From an uncultured Phascolarctobacterium sp. (GTDB lineage: Bacteria; Bacillota; Negativicutes; Acidaminococcales; Acidaminococcaceae): a DNA stretch of 13,550 bases. Below are positions 1 to 6,909 of this stretch, one piece after another; the stretch's first letter is position 1; every line of letters starts with the position of its first letter. Location: positions 1-13,550 of the forward strand of contig CALCUU010000292.1 in NCBI GenBank assembly GCA_937906915.1. Direction: 5' to 3'. A program made the position numbers and the translations under genes. The notes beneath the pieces are model-generated. The model was given only the letters and a program-made list of their open reading frames with translations. It had not been told where the DNA came from and did not search any database.

Positions 1-409
1 CTTCAATGCCCAAAGACAAGGTTTGAGTTACGAGAATATCATTGAAGCGGTCAACGGTAAGACCGGGGAAAGTATCTGCTTCACCAAAAATCAGACGACA
101 GCAGTTAAAATCCTTCTCCCCCATTACGGTCAGACGATAGTCCAGCGCGTAACGCAGGCGACGTTCCCAAAATGCTTCGTCAAATTTATCATTAGTATTA
201 GTAGAAATAATGCGCACTCTGATTTTGGAAACATCGTTTACAAAACCGGTGCCTATATATTTACCCTTGTGGGTTACGACGTCAACCAAGTCACCATTTT
301 GGTATTCGCCTTCCACTTTGGTTACTTCTTCGCCAAACACCCAAGGATGACCGGTGCGAGCAGCCTTTTCTCCTTTGGGGGTTACAAAAAATCTTGCGTA
401 GTTGCGCAT
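1..409 (-). CDS. rlmI: Class I SAM-dependent rRNA methyltransferase, RlmI family (3' part beyond window)
   Basis: The reading frame opens at ATG (407-409) and stays open to position 1, giving about 136 N-terminal residues of a family usually near 390-400. The start is preceded by AAAGAGG with an 8-base spacer. The visible part begins MRNYARFFVTPKGEKAA and has the PUA-domain signature of the family (TGHPWVFGEEV near residues 19-29). This is followed by the linker motif GEADTFPGLTVDRF near residues 111-124, which matches the GEaDglPGLivDr motif of RlmI/YccW-type enzymes. The family methylates a cytosine of 23S rRNA (m5C1962 in E. coli RlmI) using S-adenosylmethionine. The catalytic Rossmann domain lies outside the window, so the exact target base cannot be judged. 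It lies downstream of metQ but is separated from it by a terminator. Confidence 0.85.
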   Translation of the reverse strand, partial: MRNYARFFVTPKGEKAARTGHPWVFGEEVTKVEGEYQNGDLVDVVTHKGKYIGTGFVNDVSKIRVRIISTNTNDKFDEAFWERRLRYALDYRLTVMGEKDFNCCRLIFGEADTFPGLTVDRFNDILVTQTLSLGIE

Positions 410-436
410 AGCTTAAACCTCTTTCGTTTTAAGATG

Positions 437-442
437 AGTATA
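437..442 (-). promoter_or_regulatory. Possible -10 box for the rlmI-type gene
   Basis: TATACT (5 of 6 to TATAAT) lies about 30 bases upstream of the start codon, between the metQ terminator and the gene. No convincing -35 box sits at the right distance, so this is weak. Confidence 0.3.
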
Positions 443-487
443 GTTTATCACAGTAGCTTTAAGCTGTACAGGAAAAATGCATTACAC

Positions 488-521
488 ACAAAAGACTCCG
501 ACCGTCACCAGTCGGAGTCTT
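488..521 (-). terminator. Intrinsic terminator after metQ
   Basis: A perfect 11-bp stem (AAGACTCCGAC / GTCGGAGTCTT, 492-502 with 511-521) has an 8-base loop. On the minus strand it is followed by TTTTGTGTG. It lies 25 bases past the metQ stop codon and separates metQ from the rlmI-type gene. Confidence 0.8.
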
Positions 522-545
522 ATAAATTCAGAATGTCCAATTAAA

Positions 546-1352
546 TCAGAAAGCAGGAACTACAGCACCTTGATATTTGTCTTCGATGAATTTTTTAACT
601 TCGGGAGATTGCAAAGCTTTCATGAGCTTTTGAATTTCCGGACGTTTTTCGTCGCCTTTACGGATAGCAACGATGTTAGCATACGGAGATTCTTTGGGTT
701 CTTGGAAGATAGCGTCTTTAGTCGGGTTCAGTTTAGCTTCCATAGCGAAGTTGGAGTTGATAACGGAAAGGTCGGTATCGTCCATGGAACGCGGGAGCAA
801 TGCAGCTTCGATTTCGATAACTTGCAATTTTTTCGGGTTGTCAACGATGTCAGCAACAGTTGCGTTAACGCCTACGCCTTTTTTAAGGGTGAAGAGTTTT
901 GCGCTTTCGAGAATTGCCAATGCACGGCCACCATTGGAGGGGTCATTGGGGATAGCGATTTTTGCGCCATCGGGAACAGCTTTGATATCTTTAATGGTTT
1001 TGGAGTAAACGCCCATAGGTTCAATGTGAACTTTACCAGCGGAAGCCAACGGTAATTTGCGATCGTTTACGAAGATTGCCAGATACGGATCATGTTGGAA
1101 GAAGTTAGCGTCGATTTCTTTGTCGTTCAGGGACAGGTTGGGTTTTACATAGTCACTGAATTCGATAACTTCCATTTTAACGCCTTGTTTTTCAAGGTTG
1201 GGTTTAATGAAGTTCAAAATTTCTGCGTGGGGAACCGGAGTTGCGCCAACTTTCAGAGCTGCAGCTTTTTCAGCTTTTTTGTCGCCGCCACAACCAACTG
1301 CTACCATAGCGATTGCCAACAATGCCAATGCTGCGATAAATAATTTTTTCAT
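546..1352 (-). CDS. metQ: Methionine ABC transporter substrate-binding lipoprotein, MetQ/NlpA family
   Basis: This 268-residue protein is close to the usual MetQ length. Residues 1-20 are a lipoprotein signal: charged MKK, then a hydrophobic stretch ending in the lipobox AVGC with Cys21 as the lipidated residue. A KVGATPVPHAEILNF motif (about residues 34-48), typical of NlpA-family proteins, follows. The mature protein should be membrane-anchored, bind methionine, and pass it to a MetNI permease. The start is ATG with GGAG 9 bases upstream. The SAM-I riboswitch just upstream strongly supports methionine, rather than another ligand, as the cargo. No metN or metI lies beside it in this window: downstream is a terminator and an rRNA methyltransferase gene, upstream the fumarase operon. 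The partners must therefore be encoded elsewhere, or this is an extra binding protein. Confidence 0.92.
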   Translation of the reverse strand: MKKLFIAALALLAIAMVAVGCGGDKKAEKAAALKVGATPVPHAEILNFIKPNLEKQGVKMEVIEFSDYVKPNLSLNDKEIDANFFQHDPYLAIFVNDRKLPLASAGKVHIEPMGVYSKTIKDIKAVPDGAKIAIPNDPSNGGRALAILESAKLFTLKKGVGVNATVADIVDNPKKLQVIEIEAALLPRSMDDTDLSVINSNFAMEAKLNPTKDAIFQEPKESPYANIVAIRKGDEKRPEIQKLMKALQSPEVKKFIEDKYQGAVVPAF

Positions 1353-1400
1353 ATACTTTCACTCCTTTTCTTTAACACAACTCTCAGAGTATACTGCAAC

Positions 1401-1425
1401 AAAAAAACTCTTTCCGAGGAAAGAG
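1401..1425 (-). terminator. Riboswitch-controlled terminator in the metQ leader
   Basis: CTCTTTCC / GGAAAGAG (8 bp, 1408-1415 with 1418-1425) is followed on the minus strand by seven T (1407-1401), upstream of the metQ start. The 5' arm of the terminator overlaps CTTTCCTC (1423-1416), which can instead pair with GAGGAAAG (1440-1433). That gives an 8-bp antiterminator overlapping the 3' strand of riboswitch P1. SAM binding should therefore stabilise P1, free the terminator and switch metQ off. Confidence 0.88.
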
Positions 1426-1437
1426 CGTCGTGCTTTC

Positions 1438-1537
1438 CTCTCATCTTTCAAGATAATCTTGCAGGATTTAGCACCGTAGCCTAAGCTTGGTTGCCGGACG
1501 TCATAGGGCCTGTTCCCTCGGTCACTCTTGATAAGAG
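1438..1537 (-). promoter_or_regulatory. SAM-I (S-box) riboswitch aptamer controlling metQ
   Basis: On the minus strand the leader carries the S-box core in order. P1 is CTCTTATC (1537-1530) pairing with GATGAGAG (1445-1438) over 8 bp, with one G-U. GAGGGAACAGGCCC (1519-1506) is the conserved P2/kink-turn region, followed by ATGA. CCGGCAACC (1497-1489) is the conserved P3 region. Length (about 100 nt), order and sequence match the class well. The ligand is S-adenosylmethionine and the output is the terminator at 1401-1425. Confidence 0.95.
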
Positions 1538-1556
1538 TGTGTCTGTAATTGAGATA

Positions 1557-1585
1557 ATACTAACTTATGTAATATAATTTGTCAA
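1557..1585 (-). promoter_or_regulatory. Sigma-70-type promoter of the metQ leader
   Basis: A perfect -35 TTGACA (1585-1580), a 17-base spacer, and -10 TAGTAT (1562-1557, 4 of 6). Transcription would start near 1550, about 13 bases before riboswitch P1, which is the expected arrangement. Confidence 0.8.
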
Positions 1586-1592
1586 CAAAATT

Positions 1593-1632
1593 TTCAAAAA
1601 AAGAGGAACAGACCAAATCTGTTCCTCTTTTT
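1593..1632 (-). terminator. Intrinsic terminator of the malic enzyme-fumarase operon
   Basis: A 15-bp stem built around GAGGAACAGA / TCTGTTCCTC (1598-1612 with 1618-1632) has a 5-base loop and A/T runs on both sides. On the minus strand it ends in a T run, about 10 bases after the fumarase beta stop. The symmetric flanks could let it work in both directions. It lies immediately before the metQ -35 box and so insulates metQ from the operon. Confidence 0.88.
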
Positions 1633-1642
1633 GTAACATTTA

Positions 1643-2206
1643 TTACTCTTTGCTATATTTAGCGATACCAACTTTGTAGAAGTCGTTGCCTTCTGCGTCG
1701 ATAACTACGATTGCAGGGAAGTCTTCTACTTCGTAGCGACGGATTGCTTCAGGACCAAGGTCTTCGTAAGCAATCATTTCTTCGCCTTTAATGGATTGTG
1801 CGATTACAGCAGCAGCGCCGCCAACAGCAGCGAAGTAAACTGCGCCGTATTCTTTGCATGCGTCAATAACTTCTTGGCTACGCAAGCCTTTGCCAATCAT
1901 GCCACGCATACCTTGTTGAATCATAGTCGGAGTGTATTTGTCCATACGACCACTGGTAGTAGGGCCTGCACTGCCAACAACTTCGCCCGGTTTGGTGGGA
2001 GAAGGACCAACGTAGTAAATTACGTTGTCTTTCAAATCCAAGGGCAATTCTTCGCCACGAGCCAACGCTTCAGTCAAACGTTTGTGAGCAGCGTCACGAG
2101 CGGTATAAATGTAGCCGCTAATGCGAACCACATCACCTGCGCGCAGTTCTTTAACAGTTTCTGCACTCAGAGGAGCTTTAATGTATTTAATAGTAGCTTC
2201 GCTCAT
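1643..2206 (-). CDS. Class I fumarate hydratase, beta subunit (Fe-S hydro-lyase C-terminal domain)
   Basis: A 187-residue protein of the tartrate/fumarate Fe-S hydro-lyase beta family, which is normally about 180-200 residues. Visible signatures are RISGYIYTARDAAHKRL (28-44), VGSAGPTTSGRMD (77-89) and GMIGKG (102-107). In single-chain fumarases this domain is the C-terminal third. Here it is a separate chain that should complex with the alpha subunit encoded just upstream to interconvert fumarate and malate. I chose the ATG at 2204-2206, not an in-frame ATG 30 bases earlier. GGAGGG (2211-2216) sits 4 bases before it, and the earlier start would overlap the alpha gene. L-tartrate dehydratase has the same architecture, but the malic enzyme in the operon favours fumarase. 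Confidence 0.9.
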   Translation of the reverse strand: MSEATIKYIKAPLSAETVKELRAGDVVRISGYIYTARDAAHKRLTEALARGEELPLDLKDNVIYYVGPSPTKPGEVVGSAGPTTSGRMDKYTPTMIQQGMRGMIGKGLRSQEVIDACKEYGAVYFAAVGGAAAVIAQSIKGEEMIAYEDLGPEAIRRYEVEDFPAIVVIDAEGNDFYKVGIAKYSKE

Positions 2207-2216
2207 AATACCCTCC

Positions 2217-3062
2217 TTATATTTCAGCTTCTGCACGACGTGCAGCGTGGCAATTTAAGTTTACAGCAACGGGCATACCGCCAATGTGAGTAGGTGCATA
2301 TTCAATGTTTACTGCAACAGCAGTGGTGCTGCCGCCCAAACCGGAAGGACCTACGCCAGTTTTGTTAACAAGTTCAAGCAAAGTTTTTTCCAGCTCAGCG
2401 TATTGAGGATTGGGATTGTGCTCGCCAACCTTACGGCTCAAGGAATATTTTGCCAAAAGCGCAGCTTTTTCCATGTTACCACCAATGCCTACGCCTACGG
2501 TTACAGGCGGGCAGGGGTTAGGACCAGCACTACGCACGGTGTCAACAACAAATTTGATAACGCCTTCAACGCCGTCAGCAGGTTTCAGCATTTTCAATGC
2601 GCCCATGTTTTCACTGCCACAACCTTTAGGAGATACAGTAATTTTTACTTTATCGCCAGGCACGATGGTGGTGTGAATGATTGCCGGAGTATTGTCATTG
2701 GTGTTTTTGCGGATGAACAGAGGATCATCAACAGAAGATTTACGCAGATAGCCATTTACATAGCCATCAGCTACACCAGCGTGAATTGCAGTGTATAAAT
2801 CGCCACCAACAAAATGTACGTCTTGACCAATATCCATGAACACTACGGTCAAACCGGTGTCTTGGCAGATAGGTACGTCTTTACGTTTTGCCAGTTCAGC
2901 GTTTTCTACGATGGTAGTCAAAATTTCTTTACCAAGGGGAGATTCTTCGGTGTCAATGGATGCTTTCAGTTTTGCAAGCAGTTCTTCCGGCAAATAGTAG
3001 CAGGAATCTTTGCACAGTTGACTTACAACTTTAGTTACTTCACTAACATTAATCTCTCTCAT
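2217..3062 (-). CDS. Class I fumarate hydratase, alpha subunit (4Fe-4S)
   Basis: 281 residues, the usual size for the alpha (N-terminal) subunit of heterodimeric class I fumarases. The three cysteines expected to hold the oxygen-sensitive [4Fe-4S] cluster are all present in their family contexts: Cys66 in PICQDTG, Cys148 in PKGCGSEN, and Cys184 in GPNPCPPVTVGVGIGG. A C-terminal GPSGLGGSTTAVAV (238-251) and NCHAARRAEAE (270-280) are also family hallmarks. The start is the ATG at 3060-3062, because AGGAGG (3068-3073) lies 5 bases upstream and overlaps the malic enzyme stop. An upstream in-frame start would lie inside the malic enzyme gene. The beta subunit begins 10 bases after this stop. Together the two chains link malate and fumarate. 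Confidence 0.93.
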   Translation of the reverse strand: MREINVSEVTKVVSQLCKDSCYYLPEELLAKLKASIDTEESPLGKEILTTIVENAELAKRKDVPICQDTGLTVVFMDIGQDVHFVGGDLYTAIHAGVADGYVNGYLRKSSVDDPLFIRKNTNDNTPAIIHTTIVPGDKVKITVSPKGCGSENMGALKMLKPADGVEGVIKFVVDTVRSAGPNPCPPVTVGVGIGGNMEKAALLAKYSLSRKVGEHNPNPQYAELEKTLLELVNKTGVGPSGLGGSTTAVAVNIEYAPTHIGGMPVAVNLNCHAARRAEAEI

Positions 3063-3072
3063 AGTTGCCTCC

Positions 3073-4299
3073 TTAGCGGCCAACACGTTTCAAAGTATTA
3101 GCTTTTACTTCTTCAGGGTCAACAATTTTACGAGCCAAACCTTTTTCAATAGCAACTTTAGCTACAGCAGCAGCTACAGCCGGAGCTACGCGCGGGTCAA
3201 ATGCATCGGGAACAACATAGTCTTCGCGCAGGTCTTTTTCGTCAATCAAATCAACGATTGCCCATACAGCAGCAACTTTCATATCTTCGGTGATTGCGCG
3301 AGCACGAACGTCGATTGCACCACGGAATACGCCCGGGAATACGGTTACGTTGTTAACTTGGTTCGGTCTGTCACTGCGGCCGGTACCAGCTACTGCTACG
3401 CCAGCTTCTTTAGCTGCGTCATAAGTGGTTTCCGGAACAGGGTTAGCCAGTGCGAAAACAACAGCGTCTTTAGCCATGCTTTGCATAATTTCTTTGGTGA
3501 ATACGTTAGGAGCAGATACACCAATCAAAACGTCAGCGCCTTTAGCTACGTCAGCCAAAACGCCTTGTACTTTATCTTTGTTGGTTACGGTTGCAAGGTA
3601 AGATTGGATGCGGTCCAGTTGTACGTCAATGCCTTCATAGAGAGCGCCCCAACGGTCAACCATGATTACGTTTTGTGCGCCCATGTTTACCAGCAAGCGA
3701 CCAATAGCACTACCAGCAGCGCCACAGCCGTTAACTACGAATTTAGCAGTTTGGAAGTCTTTTTTAACGAAACGCAGTGCGCCCATTACAGCAGAAAGAC
3801 AAGCGATTGCAGTACCGTGTTGGTCATCATGGAATACAGGGATATCGCAGATTTCTTTCAGGCGGTCTTCGATGTCATAGCATTTGGGAGAAGAAATGTC
3901 TTCCAAGTTGATGCCTGCATAGTTGGGTTCCAAGTATTTAACGGTTTTAACGATTTCGTCCGGGTCTTTAGTGCCCAAGCAAACGGGAACAGCGTCAACG
4001 TCAGCAAAGGTTTTGAAGAGAGCTGCTTTACCTTCCATAACGGGGATACCAGCTTCAGGACCAATGTCGCCCAAGCCAAGTACGCGGGTACCGTCAGAAA
4101 CTACAGCAATCATATTGCCACGGCAGGTATATTCAAAGGAAAGGTTTTTATCTTCTTTAATGTCTTTGCAGGGTTCTGCAACACCAGGAGTATATGCCAA
4201 GGAAAGGTCATGGCGGTTTTCAATAGGTACTTTGCTAACAACTTTAATTTTACCGTTGTTATCCAAGTGTAATTTGATAGCTTCATCACGTAAGGTCAT
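3073..4299 (-). CDS. Malic enzyme, short bacterial NAD(P)-dependent form
   Basis: A 408-residue malic enzyme of the short bacterial class (about 400 residues, without the phosphotransacetylase-like tail of MaeB). It converts malate + NAD(P)+ to pyruvate + CO2 + NAD(P)H, or the reverse. The N-terminal domain shows the catalytic Tyr36 in SLAYTPGV, Lys91 in EGKAALFK, and metal ligands in NLEDI (131-135) and FHDDQHGTA (157-164 region). The Rossmann fold begins at VVNGCGAAGSAIG (188-200). Asp215 ends the second strand (VIMVDRWG), which favours NAD over NADP; this preference is inference. AGGAGG lies 8 bases before the ATG. It is the first gene of the three-gene operon with both fumarase subunits, consistent with fermentative C4 metabolism (pyruvate-malate-fumarate). 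Confidence 0.93.
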   Translation of the reverse strand: MTLRDEAIKLHLDNNGKIKVVSKVPIENRHDLSLAYTPGVAEPCKDIKEDKNLSFEYTCRGNMIAVVSDGTRVLGLGDIGPEAGIPVMEGKAALFKTFADVDAVPVCLGTKDPDEIVKTVKYLEPNYAGINLEDISSPKCYDIEDRLKEICDIPVFHDDQHGTAIACLSAVMGALRFVKKDFQTAKFVVNGCGAAGSAIGRLLVNMGAQNVIMVDRWGALYEGIDVQLDRIQSYLATVTNKDKVQGVLADVAKGADVLIGVSAPNVFTKEIMQSMAKDAVVFALANPVPETTYDAAKEAGVAVAGTGRSDRPNQVNNVTVFPGVFRGAIDVRARAITEDMKVAAVWAIVDLIDEKDLREDYVVPDAFDPRVAPAVAAAVAKVAIEKGLARKIVDPEEVKANTLKRVGR

Positions 4300-4347
4300 A
4301 TTTTGTTCCTCCTAAATTTAAATTATTTAGTATTTAGTGACACTTCC

Positions 4348-4376
4348 ATTTTAATTTAAATAGTGTACATTTGCAA
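4348..4376 (-). promoter_or_regulatory. Promoter of the malic enzyme-fumarase operon
   Basis: TTGCAA (4376-4371, 4 of 6), a 17-base spacer, and TAAAAT (4353-4348, 5 of 6). The predicted start near 4341 gives a roughly 40-base leader ending in AGGAGG. The region around it is very AT-rich. Confidence 0.65.
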
Positions 4377-4445
4377 GTTTTTAGTCTACACAAATTTAAA
4401 AATATGCAAATACTTTTTAGCAAATTATAAAATACTCGTGCAATT

Positions 4446-4468
4446 AAAACTTCGTCAGCGAAAATTTT
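4446..4468 (-). terminator. Weak candidate terminator after the YfcE-type gene
   Basis: An imperfect hairpin (TTCG/CGAA stem with a TCAG-type loop, then AAAA/TTTT beyond a small internal bulge) lies a few bases past the phosphodiesterase stop. On the minus strand it ends GTTTTAATT. The stem is short and low in GC, so termination may be inefficient. Confidence 0.35.
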
Positions 4469-4473
4469 CACCT

Positions 4474-4989
4474 TTATTTTGCAAAGGCAGAATATATTTT
4501 AGGCTCCTCCATTGGCAGTTCAATTATCTCTACTTGAGGCTTCTGTCCTGCGTGCAAGGTGAGCACTGCAAAGCTAGGCTTACTGCCACCGCGAGGTCTA
4601 GCAGGGCTTCCCGGGTTAATGAGCAGTACGTCACCATACCACTTTGCCATGGGAACGTGGGTATGTCCATAAACCACAATGCTGGTTTCTAAACGATGTG
4701 CCCACCACGCCAGCTCGCCAATCTCTCCGTGATGAAAATATTTATGACCGTGGGTAAGCCAAATATTAAAGCCTTCCTTTTCAAAAATTTCATCAGGATT
4801 TGCCAAGCCGTCCCTATCACAATTGCCACTAACCTTAATCACAGGCAAGCCTGTTAAAGTTTCCAGCACATTTGCGTCAGGAGCGTAGTCGCCAGTATGT
4901 AAAAGCAATTCTACCGGTGGAAGCAGCTGTACTATTTTGCGTATCGCCTGCTGACTACCGTGAGTATCACCAATAATGCCTATCTTCAT
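4474..4989 (-). CDS. yfcE: Metallophosphoesterase, YfcE/MJ0936 family phosphodiesterase
   Basis: 171 residues, typical for this family of small metal-dependent phosphodiesterases with calcineurin-like fold. All metal-binding motifs are visible in order: GDTHG (Asp8, His10), HTGD (Asp34), GNCD (Asn56), LTHGH (His80, His82) and YGHTH (His109, His111), then the conserved NPGS (126-129). The start is the ATG at 4987-4989, whose ATGA overlaps the stop of rdgB, so translation is probably coupled. The in-frame codons further upstream lie inside rdgB. rdgB followed by a YfcE/YsnB-type gene is a recurring Firmicutes order, also seen in B. subtilis. The natural substrate of the family is not settled. 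Confidence 0.88.
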   Translation of the reverse strand: MKIGIIGDTHGSQQAIRKIVQLLPPVELLLHTGDYAPDANVLETLTGLPVIKVSGNCDRDGLANPDEIFEKEGFNIWLTHGHKYFHHGEIGELAWWAHRLETSIVVYGHTHVPMAKWYGDVLLINPGSPARPRGGSKPSFAVLTLHAGQKPQVEIIELPMEEPKIYSAFAK

Positions 4990-5579
4990 TTTTTCTTTTC
5001 CCACAAAGCTACCAATTTACGGATTGCTTTGCCACGATGGCTAATCTTATTTTTTTCTTGAATGCTTGCTTCTGCCATACCCTTATGCAGTTCTGTAGAC
5101 CAGAACAACGGGTCATAGCCAAAGCCACCTTCACCCAAAGGAGCGTGAAGCAGCATACCTTCGCAGATACCGTCAACTTCGTTGAGCACCTTGCCATTGG
5201 GCAAAGCCACTGCCAAAGCGCAACGGAAACGACAAGTACGTTTCACTTGGAACTTCATAATGTTCAAAAGCTTTTCGTTATTTTCAGCGTCAGTTGCCTT
5301 TTCGCCGGCATAACGGGCACTGCGTACACCGGGTGCACCGTCCAAAGCTTGTACTTCTAAACCGCTATCATCTGCGATGCAGGGCACACCTAATTTTTTA
5401 GCATAGTATTGTGCCTTCATACGAGCGTTGGCTGCAAAGGTACGACCTGTTTCCGCAGGCTCTTCCACTTCGTCAAAATCTGCCAAGCATTTAATTTCAA
5501 TGGGCAGTTCCTTCATCAACACTTTAAATTCTTCCAGCTTACCCATATTACGGGTAGCAATTACTAATTCTTTAACCAC
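4986..5579 (-). CDS. rdgB: RdgB/HAM1 family XTP/dITP pyrophosphatase
   Basis: A 197-residue house-cleaning nucleotide pyrophosphatase that removes dITP, ITP and XTP from the pool. Diagnostic motifs are ATRNMGKLEE (8-17) for phosphate binding, ETG (43-45), IADDSGLEV (68-76) with the catalytic acidic pair, GVRSARYAG (84-92), GFGYDPLF (152-159) and ISHRGKA (179-185). The start is GTG (5577-5579), preceded by GAGG with an 8-base spacer; no ATG fits as well. It begins 13 bases after the stop of the deacetylase gene and its stop overlaps the next gene (ATGA). In the common TFxENA motif the Glu is Ala here (TFAANARMKA, 47-56), a minor variation. Confidence 0.93.
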   Translation of the reverse strand: MVKELVIATRNMGKLEEFKVLMKELPIEIKCLADFDEVEEPAETGRTFAANARMKAQYYAKKLGVPCIADDSGLEVQALDGAPGVRSARYAGEKATDAENNEKLLNIMKFQVKRTCRFRCALAVALPNGKVLNEVDGICEGMLLHAPLGEGGFGYDPLFWSTELHKGMAEASIQEKNKISHRGKAIRKLVALWEKKK

Positions 5580-5592
5580 TGTTTAAACCTCA

Positions 5593-6909
5593 CTAAATTG
5601 TTTCGATGAAGCCATCCACAATTTGCTGAACGAAAACGTATTGCCAACGCTTCGTCTTTTTCTCTCGCAGTGCTTCGTCATAAGCCTTTTGCCTGCAAGA
5701 GGGGCAAATATCTCGCGGCAGGCAAACGATAAACGCACTTTGGTCACCAAAGCGGGTATCCTCTGCCGCAGTCTGGATGGTAAAGTAACCGCTACAGCTA
5801 TTGCAGTAACGAATGGTCTCTACCTGCTGTTCACGGATGCCTTCTTCATCATAATAAATGTGCTTCTTACGCTGCCAAACGCCATTGCATTTTTGCAGCA
5901 GTTCTTTTTTCGTACTCTCACGATTGAAGTACAGGTTGCCTACTTGCTCAATAAGCTGGTCAACTCGTTTGTTGCAACGCGGGTCCTGCTTACGCAATTC
6001 GCTCATGTCAGGCTCCAGCACTTTGCTATAATCCATACCTGCCATAGCAAGAATTATACCTGTATTGACATAGGGCAAAGCACTTTCAACGGAGTAACCG
6101 CCTTCAAGCACAGCAATATCCGCTTGCAATTTATCTGCTAAGCGGGCGTAGCCTTGAGCTGTAACCGCCATGGAAGCCAAGGGGTCAGAAAAATGATTGT
6201 CCTGACCAGCGGAGTTAATAATAAGCTCCGGTTTGAAGTCTTCCAATATGTGGCTAATCAAGCCATCATACAAGCGGTGCAAGCCTTCGTCGCCTGTTCC
6301 CGGAAGCAAGGGCAAATTGATATTAGTACCCCAAGCACCGGGGCTGCCTGCTTCTTCGGGGAAACCTGTTCCCGGATACAAGGTACGTCCATCCTGATGG
6401 AAGGAAATGTACAAAGTATTAGGGTCGTGATAGAACACATCTTGAGAACCGTCGCCGTGATGCACGTCCGTATCAATTACGGCAATACGCTTCACGCCAT
6501 AACGGCTTCTTAAATATTCTACCATTATTGCTTCAATATTGACAGTACAAAATCCACGAATACCGTGGACAACGCGCATGGCATGATGTCCGGGCGGGCG
6601 CACAAGTGCGAAAGCACGCTTAACCTCCCCACGCATAACTGCATCAGCGGCAGTAAGGCAACCGCCAGCAGAAGCAAGGTGAGCAGGCGTAATAAGACGG
6701 GCAATTCCCGGCACGCCAATGTGGGCACGCTGTAAATCATTTATCTGCGCCAAGCGAGGACGATATTCTTTAATCTCCTCGCAGTCAAACAAGCCCTCTT
6801 CCTCCAGCTGGTCGCGAGTGTATAACAAACGCTCCTGCCTTTCGGGGTGAGTGGGGCTAATCATCCAGTCAAATGCAGGGAAAAATACTAAACCGAGAGT
6901 GTTCTTCAT
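5593..6909 (-). CDS. Histone deacetylase-superfamily amidohydrolase with C-terminal Cys cluster
   Basis: 438 residues. Residues 1 to about 300 form an arginase/deacetylase-fold HDAC domain: HPERQERL (21-28), RPPGHHA with catalytic His108/His109, VIDTDVHHGDG with zinc ligands Asp148 and His150, SAGQDNHFSDPL with third ligand Asp237, and EGGYS with Tyr272. The active site is complete, so it should be a zinc-dependent deacetylase or amidohydrolase (AcuC/acetylpolyamine-amidohydrolase-like). Its substrate is unknown. Residues 310-438 are an extension beyond the common bacterial length, with CNSC (369-372), Cys396 and CPSC (402-405), which looks like a zinc-ribbon or treble-clef finger. The ATG overlaps the stop of the upstream ATPase gene (ATGA) and has GGGAGG 7 bases before it, so the two proteins are probably made together. 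Cytoplasmic; no signal peptide. Confidence 0.9.
   Translation of the reverse strand: MKNTLGLVFFPAFDWMISPTHPERQERLLYTRDQLEEEGLFDCEEIKEYRPRLAQINDLQRAHIGVPGIARLITPAHLASAGGCLTAADAVMRGEVKRAFALVRPPGHHAMRVVHGIRGFCTVNIEAIMVEYLRSRYGVKRIAVIDTDVHHGDGSQDVFYHDPNTLYISFHQDGRTLYPGTGFPEEAGSPGAWGTNINLPLLPGTGDEGLHRLYDGLISHILEDFKPELIINSAGQDNHFSDPLASMAVTAQGYARLADKLQADIAVLEGGYSVESALPYVNTGIILAMAGMDYSKVLEPDMSELRKQDPRCNKRVDQLIEQVGNLYFNRESTKKELLQKCNGVWQRKKHIYYDEEGIREQQVETIRYCNSCSGYFTIQTAAEDTRFGDQSAFIVCLPRDICPSCRQKAYDEALREKKTKRWQYVFVQQIVDGFIETI

Noticed and set aside
3358..4272. Long open frame on the plus strand (304 codons) opposite the malic enzyme gene, and similar long plus-strand frames opposite the fumarase, RNase R and metQ genes
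   Set aside because: These are codon-bias shadows: no ribosome sites, no family motifs, and compositions that mirror the well-supported minus-strand proteins.
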